Shown here: in pieces, positions 16,875 through 26,324 of the stretch
Numbering within the stretch: position 1 is the stretch's first letter
Layout of the letters: each line of letters opens with the position of its first letter
The notes under the pieces: model-generated
Database searches by the model: none
Told to the model about the DNA's origin: nothing
Seen by the model: the letters and a program-made list of their open reading frames with translations, nothing else
Assembly: GCA_965227315.1 (NCBI GenBank)
Contig: OZ245737.1
Location: 1 to 64,000 of the forward strand
Length of the DNA: 64,000 nt
Direction: 5' to 3'
Source of the DNA: JANQHS01 sp965227315
GTDB taxonomy: Bacteria > Bacteroidota > Bacteroidia > Cytophagales > CCMP332
Program-made: the position numbers and the translations under genes

Positions 16875-19643
16875 TCAGATCACAAGATTAATGATCTTCT
16901 TGGGCACGAATATGACCTTTTTTGGTGAATTTCCATCCAACCACTTCTTGATGATCTCATTTTCCAGCACCGCTTCCTGAACATTTTCGGCTTTTGTGTC
17001 CAGAGGGAAGGTGATCTTGGTCCTTAGTTTTCCGTTCACCATTACCGGATATTCAAAATTGTCTTCGGAGAGGAATTCGCTGTTGAATTTTGGAAAAGGC
17101 TCAAAGTTCAGGTCGGAATCATGCCCAAGCTTTTGCCATAATTCAGAGGCGATATGGGGCGCAAACGGACTAAGAGCGACCACCAGAGGTTCCAGTACGG
17201 ATCTTTTGGATGAACCGATTTTCCCCAATTCATTTGTGCAGATCATAAAGGCGGAAATCGCAGTATTGAATGAAAGCCTTTCGATGTCTTCCTCGACCTT
17301 CTTCAATGTTTTATGAAGGATCTTGTTTTCCTCTTCCGTGGCAGGTTCTTCGGTGATGGCAAAATTGTCTTTGCTATGGAATAGGTTCCAGAATTTTCTC
17401 AGAAACCTAAAAACACCATCAATTCCATGGGTATCCCAAGGTTTTGCATCGGTGATCGGGCCCAGGAACATTTCGTAGAGTCTCAGGGTGTCAGCTCCAT
17501 ATCGCTCAATAATATCGTCGGGGTTGACCACATTGAATTTCGACTTGGACATTTTCTCAACCTCCCAGCCGCAGACATACTTTCCATCCTCTAAAACAAA
17601 CTCGTAGTCGCTGTACTCTTCATAGACGTTCTTGAAAGCCTCTATATCCAACAAATCATTTTTAACATATTGAATATCAACATGTAATTTGACTGTATTA
17701 AAGTCTTTGATCAAATTTTTGGAAACCAATTTTTTGGCTTTGTTATCCCTGAAGATGAAGTTTGACCTTCCCTGGATCATTCCCTGATTAACCAGCTTTT
17801 TCATCGGTTCATCAACCGAGATCAGACCAAGATCCTTGAGGAACTTGGTCCAGAAACGACAATACAGGAGATGGCCTGTTGAATGCTCGGCTCCTCCTAT
17901 ATACAGATCGACCTGCCCCCAGTAATCGGTCTTGTCTCTGTCGGCAAAGGCCTGATCGTTATGCGGGTCCATATATCTGAACCAATACCAGCTTGAACCG
18001 GCCCAGCCCGGCATGGTGCTCAGCTCATAATTATAGGTTCGGTCGAAAAGCCAGTCTCCAGCTCTACCAAGCGGAGGGTCCCCCTCTTTGGTGGGTTTGA
18101 ACTCGTCGATTTCAGGAAGGATCAAGGGAAGGTCAGAATCTTCCAGAGGAGTTGGAATTCCTTCCTTGAAGTAAATGGGGAAGGGTTCCCCCCAATAACG
18201 CTGCCGGCCAAAAACCGCATCCCTGAGCCGGTAGTTGATGGTCGCCTTTCCGATTCCCAGTTCTTCTACTTTTTCGCAGATACTTTGAATAGCATCCTTG
18301 GGAAGTAAACCTGAGATAAAATCAGAGTTGATGATCTTCGCATCCTTGGCATCGTTGGCTTCTTCCTGAACATCCGGCCCTTCGACCACCTGGCGGATCT
18401 CCAATCCAAAATGCCTGGCAAAAGCATGATCCCTTTCATCATGGCCGGGAACCGCCATAATGGCCCCTGTACCGTAGCCAACCAAGACATAATCGGATAC
18501 ATAGATCGGTATCTCCTCTTTGGTCAACGGGTTGACGGCATTTACCCCAAGGAAAACACCGGTTACCTTTCCCGTTCCGCTGATCCTGTCCCTTTCTGAT
18601 TTCTTCTCTACCTCGTCGAGGTATTTATCCAACTCATTTTCATGGTCTTGGCTGACTATGGATCGGACCAACTCATGCTCCGGGGCCAAGACCATAAACG
18701 TCGCTCCAAAGATGGTGTCGGGCCTTGTTGTGAATATCTTGAGGAATTTATCCGAATGTCCCGATATCGCAAAGTCGATCTCCGCTCCGAAAGACTTCCC
18801 GATCCAGTTTCGTTGCATTTCCTTTACGGGCTCAGGCCAATCGATGCTGTCCAGCCCTTGAAGCAGGCGGTCGGCATAAGCGGTAATTCTAAGGCTCCAC
18901 TGCCACATCTTTTTCTTGATCACAGGGAAGCCACCCCTTTCGGAAAACCCATCCTTGACCTCTTCATTGGCCAGTACGGTTCCCAGGTCAGGGCACCAGT
19001 TTACCGTGGTCTCCGAGCGGAAGGCCAGACGAAAATTCTGCAAAAGGATCTCTTTTTCGTGTGCGGAATAGGCTTTCCATTCTTCAGCTGTGAACGGATG
19101 CACTTCCTTTTCCACAAAAGGATCGATGTCATGCAGGCCCTTTTTTTCAAAATGGTCGATCAGTTCGGGAATTGGCCTGGCCATATTCGAATCCCGATCA
19201 TACCAACTATCGAATAGCCTGAGGAATATCCATTGAGTCCAATGATAATAATGGGGATCACAGGTTTCCACCTCTCTTGACCAGTCGAAGGAGAAGCCCA
19301 TACCCTTGAGTTGCTCTTTGTATTTGGCTATGTTTTTTTCGGTGGTCACAGCCGGATGTTGACCCGTCTGGACAGCATATTGCTCGGCAGGTAACCCAAA
19401 GGCATCAAAGCCCATAGGGTGGAGGACATTAAAGCCCTTCATCCTCTTATATCGGGAAACAATGTCAGAGGCGATATATCCGAGGGGATGGCCTACATGG
19501 AGTCCTGCGCCTGAGGGATAAGGAAACATATCAAGCACATAATACTTCTGTTTATCTGAATTGTCTTCAGCCTTAAAGGATCCATTTTCGGCCCAATAAT
19601 TTTGCCACTTGGGCTCGATTTCCCGGAAATTATAATCGCTCAT
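16875..19643 (-). CDS. leuS: Leucyl-tRNA synthetase
   Basis: A 922-residue class I synthetase. The HIGH-type motif is HVGHPLG near residue 50 (after FPYPSGAGL); the CP1 editing domain includes TTRPDTIFGATFMV and GTGAIMAVPGHDERD; the catalytic KMSKS is exact at residues 697-701. An insert of about 60 residues between NQGMIQGRSNFIF and CGWEVEKMSKS is a variant seen in Bacteroidota enzymes. I use the ATG at 19643 (MSDYNFREIEPKWQ) in preference to a TTG one codon upstream. The PAS kinase follows on the same strand. Confidence 0.96.
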   Translation of the reverse strand: MSDYNFREIEPKWQNYWAENGSFKAEDNSDKQKYYVLDMFPYPSGAGLHVGHPLGYIASDIVSRYKRMKGFNVLHPMGFDAFGLPAEQYAVQTGQHPAVTTEKNIAKYKEQLKGMGFSFDWSREVETCDPHYYHWTQWIFLRLFDSWYDRDSNMARPIPELIDHFEKKGLHDIDPFVEKEVHPFTAEEWKAYSAHEKEILLQNFRLAFRSETTVNWCPDLGTVLANEEVKDGFSERGGFPVIKKKMWQWSLRITAYADRLLQGLDSIDWPEPVKEMQRNWIGKSFGAEIDFAISGHSDKFLKIFTTRPDTIFGATFMVLAPEHELVRSIVSQDHENELDKYLDEVEKKSERDRISGTGKVTGVFLGVNAVNPLTKEEIPIYVSDYVLVGYGTGAIMAVPGHDERDHAFARHFGLEIRQVVEGPDVQEEANDAKDAKIINSDFISGLLPKDAIQSICEKVEELGIGKATINYRLRDAVFGRQRYWGEPFPIYFKEGIPTPLEDSDLPLILPEIDEFKPTKEGDPPLGRAGDWLFDRTYNYELSTMPGWAGSSWYWFRYMDPHNDQAFADRDKTDYWGQVDLYIGGAEHSTGHLLYCRFWTKFLKDLGLISVDEPMKKLVNQGMIQGRSNFIFRDNKAKKLVSKNLIKDFNTVKLHVDIQYVKNDLLDIEAFKNVYEEYSDYEFVLEDGKYVCGWEVEKMSKSKFNVVNPDDIIERYGADTLRLYEMFLGPITDAKPWDTHGIDGVFRFLRKFWNLFHSKDNFAITEEPATEEENKILHKTLKKVEEDIERLSFNTAISAFMICTNELGKIGSSKRSVLEPLVVALSPFAPHIASELWQKLGHDSDLNFEPFPKFNSEFLSEDNFEYPVMVNGKLRTKITFPLDTKAENVQEAVLENEIIKKWLDGNSPKKVIFVPKKIINLVI

Positions 19644-19749
19644 CAAGAAAAATTAAGCCGCAAAATTAAGGAGTTCATCCAATCCTTAATCCTGTTCCCA
19701 ATTTGCCGATGGTGATTTTGGTCATTACTTTTATCAAAACTTTTGTACC

Positions 19750-19980
19750 ATGAAAAGATCGATCGCATTATTGACCATTGTGGCCTTGTTTAGTCTCCAT
19801 GCAGCACCTGTGGTGGCCATGACCATGGAGTCATCTTCCCTTGAGCTTGTAGATGGCAAAAGCAAAAAGAACAAGAAGAAAAAGAAATCAAAGAAGAAAG
19901 CGGAATGCTGCAGTGAGGATATGTCAACACAATCATGTTGTTCTGACAAGTCAAAAAAGAAGAAGGAAAAAAATAAGTAA
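19750..19980 (+). CDS. Small exported Lys- and Cys-rich protein, unknown function
   Basis: A 76-residue protein. Residues 1-23 form a signal peptide (MKRSIALLTIVALFSLHAAP). The mature part of about 50 residues has a lysine-rich run (residues about 37-51), then two Cys-Cys pairs (ECCSED and QSCCSD), then another lysine-rich tail. I do not recognise a family. The layout (positive, with paired Cys) could bind metal or polyanion, which is only inference. The ATG start gives a proper signal peptide and a rho-independent terminator lies 10 bp after the stop, both supporting a real gene. Confidence 0.6.
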   Translation: MKRSIALLTIVALFSLHAAPVVAMTMESSSLELVDGKSKKNKKKKKSKKKAECCSEDMSTQSCCSDKSKKKKEKNK

Positions 19981-19989
19981 TCCTAGCTT

Positions 19990-20022
19990 AGCCCCGGTCG
20001 CAAAATGGTCGGGGCTTTTTAT
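19990..20022 (+). terminator. Rho-independent terminator after the small Lys/Cys-rich gene
   Basis: A 7-bp stem AGCCCCG/CGGGGCT closes a 13-nt loop and is followed by a T run (ctttttattttt). It ends the small gene's transcript before thyA, which then needs its own promoter. A TATTTTTG (matching TAnnTTTG) lies in the T tail at 20020-20027, 14 bp before the thyA start, but has no clear -33 partner. Confidence 0.75.
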
Positions 20023-20041
20023 TTTTGATTAAAATTTTCTG

Positions 20042-20836
20042 ATGCAGGCTTACCATCAACTTCTTGATCATATTCTTCAAAACGGCACATTAAAGGAGGA
20101 CCGTACGGGGACAGGAACAAAGAGCATATTTGGCTACCAGATGCGGTTTGATCTGGAAGATGGTTTCCCGTTGGTTACCACAAAAAAGCTTCATCTGAAG
20201 TCGATCATTTACGAACTTCTATGGTTCTTGAATGGGGATACGAACATTAAGTACCTGAACGATCATGGGGTTTCGATCTGGGATGAATGGGCAGATGAGA
20301 AAGGTGATCTTGGGCCGGTCTATGGCCATCAATGGAGGTCCTGGCCTTCACCGGACGGTTCGACCGTTGACCAGATCACAAACCTGATCGATCAGATCAA
20401 TTCAAACCCCGATTCGAGAAGATTGATCGTGAGTGCATGGAACGTGCCCGAAGTTCAGAAAATGGCCTTGCCTCCCTGTCATACACTGTTTCAATTCTAT
20501 GTGGCGGATGGTAAGCTCTCCTGCCAATTGTACCAGCGCAGTGCCGATGTCTTCCTGGGGGTTCCTTTCAATATTGCCTCTTATGCCTTGCTGACCAAAA
20601 TGGTAGCACAGGTCTGCGGACTGGGTGAGGGTGATTTTGTGCATACATTTGGTGATGCCCATTTATATTCAAACCATATCGAGCAAGCTCAACTCCAGCT
20701 GACGCGAGAGCCCAGACCCTTGCCTAAAATGCTGATCAATACCGAAGTGAGATCCATATTCGATTTCAAGTTTGAGGATTTTCAGCTTGTAGATTATGAT
20801 CCCCACCCGCATATCAAAGCGGCAGTGGCTGTTTAG
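20042..20836 (+). CDS. thyA: Thymidylate synthase
   Basis: A 264-residue enzyme, the same length as E. coli ThyA. Motifs include DRTGTGTKSIFGYQMRFDL near the start, the catalytic Cys in MALPPCHTLFQFYV, LYQRSADVFLGVPFNIASYA (dUMP/folate binding) and VHTFGDAHLYSNH. It makes dTMP from dUMP with methylenetetrahydrofolate. The 3' end overlaps the convergent aminotransferase gene by 4 bp. Confidence 0.97.
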   Translation: MQAYHQLLDHILQNGTLKEDRTGTGTKSIFGYQMRFDLEDGFPLVTTKKLHLKSIIYELLWFLNGDTNIKYLNDHGVSIWDEWADEKGDLGPVYGHQWRSWPSPDGSTVDQITNLIDQINSNPDSRRLIVSAWNVPEVQKMALPPCHTLFQFYVADGKLSCQLYQRSADVFLGVPFNIASYALLTKMVAQVCGLGEGDFVHTFGDAHLYSNHIEQAQLQLTREPRPLPKMLINTEVRSIFDFKFEDFQLVDYDPHPHIKAAVAV

Positions 20837-21654
20837 CCCGTTAATTCCCTGATCCTGGAAATTACCCCTTCAAGTTCCGGAGAGTCTGATTGATCCTCCG
20901 GAAGAAAATAGTTCATATTCAGAGAGTTGATGGTGAACCAGGGAAGCTCATTGAGGTTTTCCTGATTGGGATGAAGATCAGAAACCAGGAACTTGGTGCC
21001 CGTGTGATCTTCAAGATCCTCAAGGATATATTTTCTCATGATCCCCCCGACGCAACCGGTACTTAGATCAGGAGTGAGCCAATGGCCTTCTTTGAGCACA
21101 AATAGGTTGGAGCTCAATCCTTCGGACAATAACCCGTTGCTATCCAGAATGATCGCTTCCTGCCAATCCTTATCCTTTTTTTCGGCTCCAGCCAGGACGT
21201 ACCCGATGGCACTCAAGGTCTTGAATTTCGAGATTTTGCTCCGTTGATTCCTAACCGATTGGATCAGCCCAAAGCGCTTTACCTGCCGTATGGAATAGGG
21301 TGCTGTTTCATGGGCGGTGATCAGCAAATGGAACTCAATGTTTCCCGGAGTATATCCAAATTGAGACTCTCTCCATACCCTGATCTTCGCCACGGTATTT
21401 TCCTGATCTCCGTTTTCCCGGATGAGATCTTTGATCTGATCCTGAATTTGAGCTGTGTTCAGGGAAAAGGCCTTGTTGGAGAGTATGGAGATGCCATTTG
21501 ACAATCTCCCGATATGGTAATCGAGGAGAACAGGTGTTTCAGCTTTGCAGAAAATGGTTTCAAAAAGGCCATCGCCATAATCAAAACCCCTTTGGAGGAC
21601 ATCCAGGCCCAGATCCCTAAGATTTATTTTTTGATTGTTTAACCAGGCCTTCAT
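20833..21654 (-). CDS. Class IV aminotransferase (aminodeoxychorismate lyase / branched-chain type)
   Basis: A 273-residue PLP enzyme of fold type IV. Visible are DYGDGLFETIF near residue 26, the PLP lysine in ISKFKTLSAIGYVLA and the SEGLSSNLFVL block with TGCVGGIMR for cofactor phosphate binding. The short length and the DGLFETI motif favour the PabC-type lyase (p-aminobenzoate for folate) over a BCAT, and folate-using thyA is its convergent neighbour, but that does not prove the role. ATG start at 21654. Confidence 0.85.
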   Translation of the reverse strand: MKAWLNNQKINLRDLGLDVLQRGFDYGDGLFETIFCKAETPVLLDYHIGRLSNGISILSNKAFSLNTAQIQDQIKDLIRENGDQENTVAKIRVWRESQFGYTPGNIEFHLLITAHETAPYSIRQVKRFGLIQSVRNQRSKISKFKTLSAIGYVLAGAEKKDKDWQEAIILDSNGLLSEGLSSNLFVLKEGHWLTPDLSTGCVGGIMRKYILEDLEDHTGTKFLVSDLHPNQENLNELPWFTINSLNMNYFLPEDQSDSPELEGVISRIRELTG

Positions 21655-21758
21655 AAACCTTTTAATTTCAAATTTAACCTTTGATCAAAAACTAAATGAT
21701 GATTGCCCTGAATGGGTAAATCTTTACATTAAGGCAACCTAAAAAGAATTTCAGATTA

Positions 21759-22436
21759 ATGAATGAGCCGAGTAGCATTTTTGATATGGTGGGTCCGGTG
21801 ATGATCGGCCCTTCGAGTTCTCATACCGCTGGGGTCGTGAGAATAGCAAATGTTGCTGCTCATGTATTGGAGCATACCCCTGAAGAGGCGGAAATCACAT
21901 TTTACAATTCCTTTGCCAAGACTTTCGAAGGCCATGGTTCTCATCGAGCGGCATTGGCCGGCCTGCTCGGCTATAATACCGATGATGAAAGGATTAGGGA
22001 TGCATTGGAGATCGCTGAGACCGAAGGGCTGAAATACAAATTCAGGCCTGTGGGTAATGCTTCAATTTACCATCCGAATACCATCAAGTTCAAAGTCTCC
22101 AGGGGAAATAGCTCGGCGGAAGTGGTAGGAGAGTCCCTTGGTGGTGGTGTGATCAATATCGCATCAATCAACGGCTTTAGAGCCAATGTTGGCTTGAAGC
22201 TTTCGACACTGATGATCCTTGCCGAGGATCGGCCCGGGAAGATCGGCTTTATCGCCAATATCATGGCAAATGATGAATTGAACATTGCTACCATGTCGGT
22301 TTCCAGGTCGGGAAAAAATGACCTGGCCTGCCATTTTATTGAACTGGATTCTGATCTGCCCAAAATAACCCTGGATTACCTTCGTCATCTGGTTTGGGTG
22401 AAAAGGGTGCTGGAGATACCAAAAATTGAATTTTAA
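21759..22436 (+). CDS. sdaAB: L-serine ammonia-lyase, iron-sulfur type, beta subunit
   Basis: A 225-residue protein equal to the beta chain of split [4Fe-4S] L-serine dehydratases. MVGPVMIGPSSSHTAGVVRIAN carries the SSHT serine-site motif; SFAKTFEGHGSHRAALAGLLG follows; the last 75 residues form an ACT domain (LMILAEDRPGKIGFIANIM), a likely serine-binding regulatory site. The alpha chain with the cluster cysteines is not in the window, so its gene is elsewhere. The enzyme makes pyruvate and ammonia from serine. Confidence 0.9.
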   Translation: MNEPSSIFDMVGPVMIGPSSSHTAGVVRIANVAAHVLEHTPEEAEITFYNSFAKTFEGHGSHRAALAGLLGYNTDDERIRDALEIAETEGLKYKFRPVGNASIYHPNTIKFKVSRGNSSAEVVGESLGGGVINIASINGFRANVGLKLSTLMILAEDRPGKIGFIANIMANDELNIATMSVSRSGKNDLACHFIELDSDLPKITLDYLRHLVWVKRVLEIPKIEF

Positions 22437-22440
22437 GAAC

Positions 22441-23877
22441 ATGCGTCTATTAGTTTTTCTCATTGTACTCATTCCGTTTCTTGGCCAGGCACAAATGCCC
22501 ATTAAGAAATGGTCATTGGAAGATTGTGTCGATTATGCCAAACAGAAAAACCTCAACATCAAAAGAAGCAGGTTGGACGTGGAATCGGCCCAGGCCAATT
22601 ATGAGCAAAGTATTTGGGACCAGATCCCTACTTTGAATGTCGGGGCATCGGGTGGTACAAACTTCGGTCGGAATATTGACCCTACAACCAACCGATTTAT
22701 CAATCAGAGCATCACAACTGTAGGGATTACTGCCAGTTCTGGTGTTTTGATCTACAATGGTTTCACCGTTCGCAATAACATCAAACAGAATGAACGCAAC
22801 AAGGAGGCCAGTCTGGCGGATCTTGAGAAAACCGAAAATGATGTCATGCTTCAGGTCGTTGCCAATTTCCTGACCGTCGTGTTCAACCGGGAGTTGCTGG
22901 AGGTAAACCGTCTTCAGCTTGAAAGTTCCAAGGAGCAATTGGTAAGGATCGAAAAGCTGGTGCAGGCAGGGTCTTCAAGGGTTTCTGATGAGATGAACCA
23001 GAGATCTCAGGTGGCGACAAACGAACTCAATGTGATCACCGCAGAAAATAACCTGGCCCTGGCAATATTGGCACTGAAGCAGATCATGATGATCCCTGCC
23101 GATGAACCATTCGACATCGAGATCCCGGACTTTGAAGTCGATGAAGGAAGGATCCTAGGAGAGAATTCCGACGAGATATACCGTTCGGCATTGAATATTA
23201 TGCCGGAGATCAGGAGCGCTGATATTCGACAGGAAGGTGCTATTATGGGTGAGAAATCGGCGAAAGGACGTTTTCAGCCAACCCTGACTGCGAACTTCTC
23301 ATTTAATACAAACTACTCTTCTGCTGCCCAGGACAGGGCGATTTTTGAGTCCCAGTTGATCCCGCCTACAGCGATTGGCACAGTTAACCTTGACCCGAAT
23401 CAAACGGTCTACTCCTACGAGAGGAACCAGTTTGTACAGGTAGGGACAGAACCAAATGACCTTTCGGACCAGCTGACAGATAACAGGAACGGATTTGTGG
23501 GATTGAGATTGAATATTCCAATTTTCAATAATTACCAAACAAGACTTGGGTTTCAGCAGGCCAGGATCTCCAGGGAGAATGCAGAGGTTCAGAAAAAGGA
23601 TACCGAGATGGGGCTGAGACAGACCATAGAACAGGCATACTATGATGTATTAGCTGCTGAGAAAACATTTGTAGCCAGGGGCCAACAGGTTGAGGCATTG
23701 GAGGAGTCCTTCAGGGTTATCGAAAAACAATACAATCTTGGAGCCGCTAATTCTGTAGATTATCAGGTCCAGGCGAATAGTCTCAATGCCGCTAAGTCCG
23801 ATTTTGTCAGATCAAAATATGATTTGATATTTAAAAGAAAAATTCTGGACTTTTATCAGGGCAAACCGCTCTATTAG
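22441..23877 (+). CDS. TolC-family outer membrane efflux channel
   Basis: From the ATG at 22441 the protein has 478 residues with a signal peptide (MRLLVFLIVLIPFLGQAQ). Starting earlier (TTG at 22426) would spoil the signal. Two repeats of long amphipathic helices and the opening KWSLEDCVDYAKQKNLNIKRS are typical of the OEP/TolC family in Bacteroidota, as are RNIDPTTNRFINQSI and GANVSG-like strands. It should form the outer membrane tunnel for the membrane-fusion protein encoded 13 bp downstream. Confidence 0.92.
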   Translation: MRLLVFLIVLIPFLGQAQMPIKKWSLEDCVDYAKQKNLNIKRSRLDVESAQANYEQSIWDQIPTLNVGASGGTNFGRNIDPTTNRFINQSITTVGITASSGVLIYNGFTVRNNIKQNERNKEASLADLEKTENDVMLQVVANFLTVVFNRELLEVNRLQLESSKEQLVRIEKLVQAGSSRVSDEMNQRSQVATNELNVITAENNLALAILALKQIMMIPADEPFDIEIPDFEVDEGRILGENSDEIYRSALNIMPEIRSADIRQEGAIMGEKSAKGRFQPTLTANFSFNTNYSSAAQDRAIFESQLIPPTAIGTVNLDPNQTVYSYERNQFVQVGTEPNDLSDQLTDNRNGFVGLRLNIPIFNNYQTRLGFQQARISRENAEVQKKDTEMGLRQTIEQAYYDVLAAEKTFVARGQQVEALEESFRVIEKQYNLGAANSVDYQVQANSLNAAKSDFVRSKYDLIFKRKILDFYQGKPLY

Positions 23878-23890
23878 CGTTTTTTGAAAA

Positions 23891-25312
23891 ATGAAGAAAA
23901 TTACTACTAACCGCCTGCTTATTTACCTTGGCGGCCTGGCGGTAGTGCTTGTTATTCTGGCTGTGGTCGGGAAAAAGCAGGGTTGGTTTGGTGAAGGAAA
24001 ATCCACTGAGATCCAGGTTACCGAGATCAGCAAGGGAACGATCATCGAAAAGGTCAGTGCTTCCGGAAAGGTGCAACCGGAAGTTGAGATCAAAGTTTCT
24101 CCAGAGGTTTCCGGTGAGATCATAGAACTCAATATCAAGGAAGGGGATTCGGTGAAACGGGACGAGGTCCTGATCAAGATCCGCCCGGATAACTATGTTT
24201 TTGCTGTTGATCAGGCACAGGCGAATGCCAATAATGCCAAGGCAAGGCTCTCACAGTCCGAGGCGAATCTCGCTCAAAGTCAGGCCAGGTTTTACCAGGC
24301 AGAACAGAATTTCAAAAGATCAAAGGAACTATACGACGAAAAGGTTTTGTCTGTTCAGGAATATGAGCAGTCTGAGGCGGACTATAAGGTTGCAAAGGAA
24401 AATCTTCAGGCCGACAAAAAAAATGTAGAAGCAGCGCGATACACCTGGGAGAATGCTCAGGCCGGTGTGAAAAATGCCAGGGAAAATCTGCGTAAGACCG
24501 GCATCGTTGCTCCTGAAGATGGAATAATCTCCAAACTCAGCGTGGAGAAAGGGGAGCGGGTTTTAGGAACCTCCCAGATGATGGGAACGGAGATGTTTAG
24601 AATGGCTGACCTGAGCAATATGGAGGTCCGGGTAGACGTCAACGAAAATGATATAATCCGTATTTCCCTGGGCGATACTGCCGAGATAGAGGTGGATGCA
24701 TACACGGCCAGGGAGGAGAAATTTCTTGGTGTTGTGACCCTCATCGCGAATTCACCAACCGTCGAGCAAACCAATAGCTCTGATGCCATAACTGAGTTTG
24801 AGGTAAGGATAAAGATCCTCAACAGTTCATATGAGCATCTGGTAAATGATAAAAACCCGTTTCCATTTAAGCCAGGGATGACAGCCTCGGTTGATATTTT
24901 CACAGATAGAAAATCGGATATCGTTGTTGCTCCGCTGATTTCCGTCACAACAAGGGATATAAACCAAACCAAGAAGAAAAGGGGAAGAAGGAACAGGCGA
25001 GATGACGAAAGCAAGGACGAGGAAGAAGAGGAATCCAAGAATGCAGGGCCGGTTAAAAAGGAGCAAATAGAGGAAGTGGTTTTTGTCTTTGTGTCGGATA
25101 ATTCCAGTGTAAAAATGGCCCAGGTTAAAACCGGGATCAGCGATTTTGATCATATAGAGATTCTGGAAGGCCTTCAGGAAGGGGATAAGATCGTTTCGGG
25201 ACCTTACCTTGCGATATCCAAAAAACTCGAAGACGGGGATCGTGTGATATTGGAAAATGATCAGGAGGGTGAAGGAAGGCGTGGAAGGAGAGGAGGAAGC
25301 TCGAATGACTGA
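23891..25312 (+). CDS. HlyD/MacA-type membrane-fusion (periplasmic adaptor) protein
   Basis: A 473-residue protein with an N-terminal anchor (residues 9-27), a biotinyl-lipoyl half motif (GKVQPEVEIKVSPEVSGEIIEL), a long coiled-coil hairpin (about 100-205) and beta-barrel domains. It links an inner-membrane pump to TolC. A very charged insert at about 358-385 (KKKRGRRNRRDDESKDEEEE) divides the C-terminal part and the tail is Arg/Gly-rich (GEGRRGRRGGSSND). No pump gene is adjacent; gpsA follows at once. The partner transporter is therefore elsewhere. Confidence 0.9.
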   Translation: MKKITTNRLLIYLGGLAVVLVILAVVGKKQGWFGEGKSTEIQVTEISKGTIIEKVSASGKVQPEVEIKVSPEVSGEIIELNIKEGDSVKRDEVLIKIRPDNYVFAVDQAQANANNAKARLSQSEANLAQSQARFYQAEQNFKRSKELYDEKVLSVQEYEQSEADYKVAKENLQADKKNVEAARYTWENAQAGVKNARENLRKTGIVAPEDGIISKLSVEKGERVLGTSQMMGTEMFRMADLSNMEVRVDVNENDIIRISLGDTAEIEVDAYTAREEKFLGVVTLIANSPTVEQTNSSDAITEFEVRIKILNSSYEHLVNDKNPFPFKPGMTASVDIFTDRKSDIVVAPLISVTTRDINQTKKKRGRRNRRDDESKDEEEEESKNAGPVKKEQIEEVVFVFVSDNSSVKMAQVKTGISDFDHIEILEGLQEGDKIVSGPYLAISKKLEDGDRVILENDQEGEGRRGRRGGSSND

Positions 25313-26324
25313 GAAGTTGTCTGATTCGAAAATCAAGAATATTGCAGTGATCGGAAGTGGAAGCTGGGGTACTGCTTTGGTGAAGATACTATCCTCGCAA
25401 TCAAACACGAAGATCCGCTGGTGGTTTAGGGATGCCGAGGCCGTCAAACAGCTGAAGGCATTAAAATTCAATCCCAAACACCTGCGCGATGTCAAGTTTT
25501 CTCTTTCAAGGATAAGGCCCACCTCCAATCTGGAGAAAGCTATCAAGGATGCAGATCTCATCGTTGTGGCGGTTCCATCGGCATTTGTGGTGGAAGTCTT
25601 TGACAGCCTTCCAAGTGAAATGCTTCAGGGAAAATATATTGCCTCTGCCGTTAAGGGGATGATCCCTGAAAATGACCTCACTGTAACGGAGTATTTCAAG
25701 CAAAAACACGGAATAGCCTTCAAGTACCAGGCTGTTATCGCCGGGCCCTGCCATGCCGAGGAAGTAGCCCTTGAAAAGCAATCTTATCTCACCACGGCGT
25801 CACCAAATGAAGAGTTGGCAGGAGAGGTCGCCAAGCATTTGAATGGCTTCTTTATTTCATGTAAAACCACCACAGACCTTCTCGGTGTGGAATACAGTGC
25901 CGTGATGAAAAACATCATTGCCATAGCCTCCGGGATCGTTCATGCTCAGAATTTTGGGGATAATTTCCAGGCTGTGCTGGTGTCAAATGCTGTCGATGAA
26001 ATTCAATACTTCCTTAATACCGTCCAGCCCAAGGAAAGAAATCTGTTGGATTCAGCTTACCTGGGAGATATTCTGGTCACGGCTTATTCCCAATTCTCAA
26101 GGAACAGAACTCTAGGAGCCATGGTAGGCAGGGGATATACGGTAAGGTCTGCCATGATGGAAATGAACCAGATTGCCGAGGGCTATTATGGTGTTAAAAG
26201 CATTTATGAGATCGGGATGGACAAGGGGATGGAACTTCCCATTGTGAATTTTGTATACCATGTGCTTTATGAAAAGATATCTCCGGCGATTGAGATTCAG
26301 ATATTGAAGGAACTATTGAGTTGA
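25305..26324 (+). CDS. gpsA: Glycerol-3-phosphate dehydrogenase [NAD(P)+]
   Basis: A 339-residue protein from the ATG at 25305, which overlaps the adaptor stop by 8 bp; an AGGAGG sits 8 bp before it. The NAD site is AVIGSGSWGTALVKIL. The catalytic Lys lies in EYSAVMKNIIAIASGI and MVGRGYTVRSA is the conserved C-terminal block. It makes sn-glycerol-3-phosphate for phospholipids in the cytosol. Being tied to an efflux adaptor is probably just operon packing. Its 3' end overlaps the convergent maf by 28 bp. Confidence 0.94.
   Translation: MTEKLSDSKIKNIAVIGSGSWGTALVKILSSQSNTKIRWWFRDAEAVKQLKALKFNPKHLRDVKFSLSRIRPTSNLEKAIKDADLIVVAVPSAFVVEVFDSLPSEMLQGKYIASAVKGMIPENDLTVTEYFKQKHGIAFKYQAVIAGPCHAEEVALEKQSYLTTASPNEELAGEVAKHLNGFFISCKTTTDLLGVEYSAVMKNIIAIASGIVHAQNFGDNFQAVLVSNAVDEIQYFLNTVQPKERNLLDSAYLGDILVTAYSQFSRNRTLGAMVGRGYTVRSAMMEMNQIAEGYYGVKSIYEIGMDKGMELPIVNFVYHVLYEKISPAIEIQILKELLS

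Noticed and set aside
18642..19217. 191-codon plus-strand open frame opposite leuS
   Set aside because: Wholly antisense to the well-supported leuS gene, with no family likeness.
19717..19745. TTTG and AACTTTTG as promoter of the small Lys/Cys-rich gene
   Set aside because: Spacing of 17 bp and a 7/8 -7 box, but it would put the transcript start on the ATG itself; a leaderless message cannot be claimed from this.
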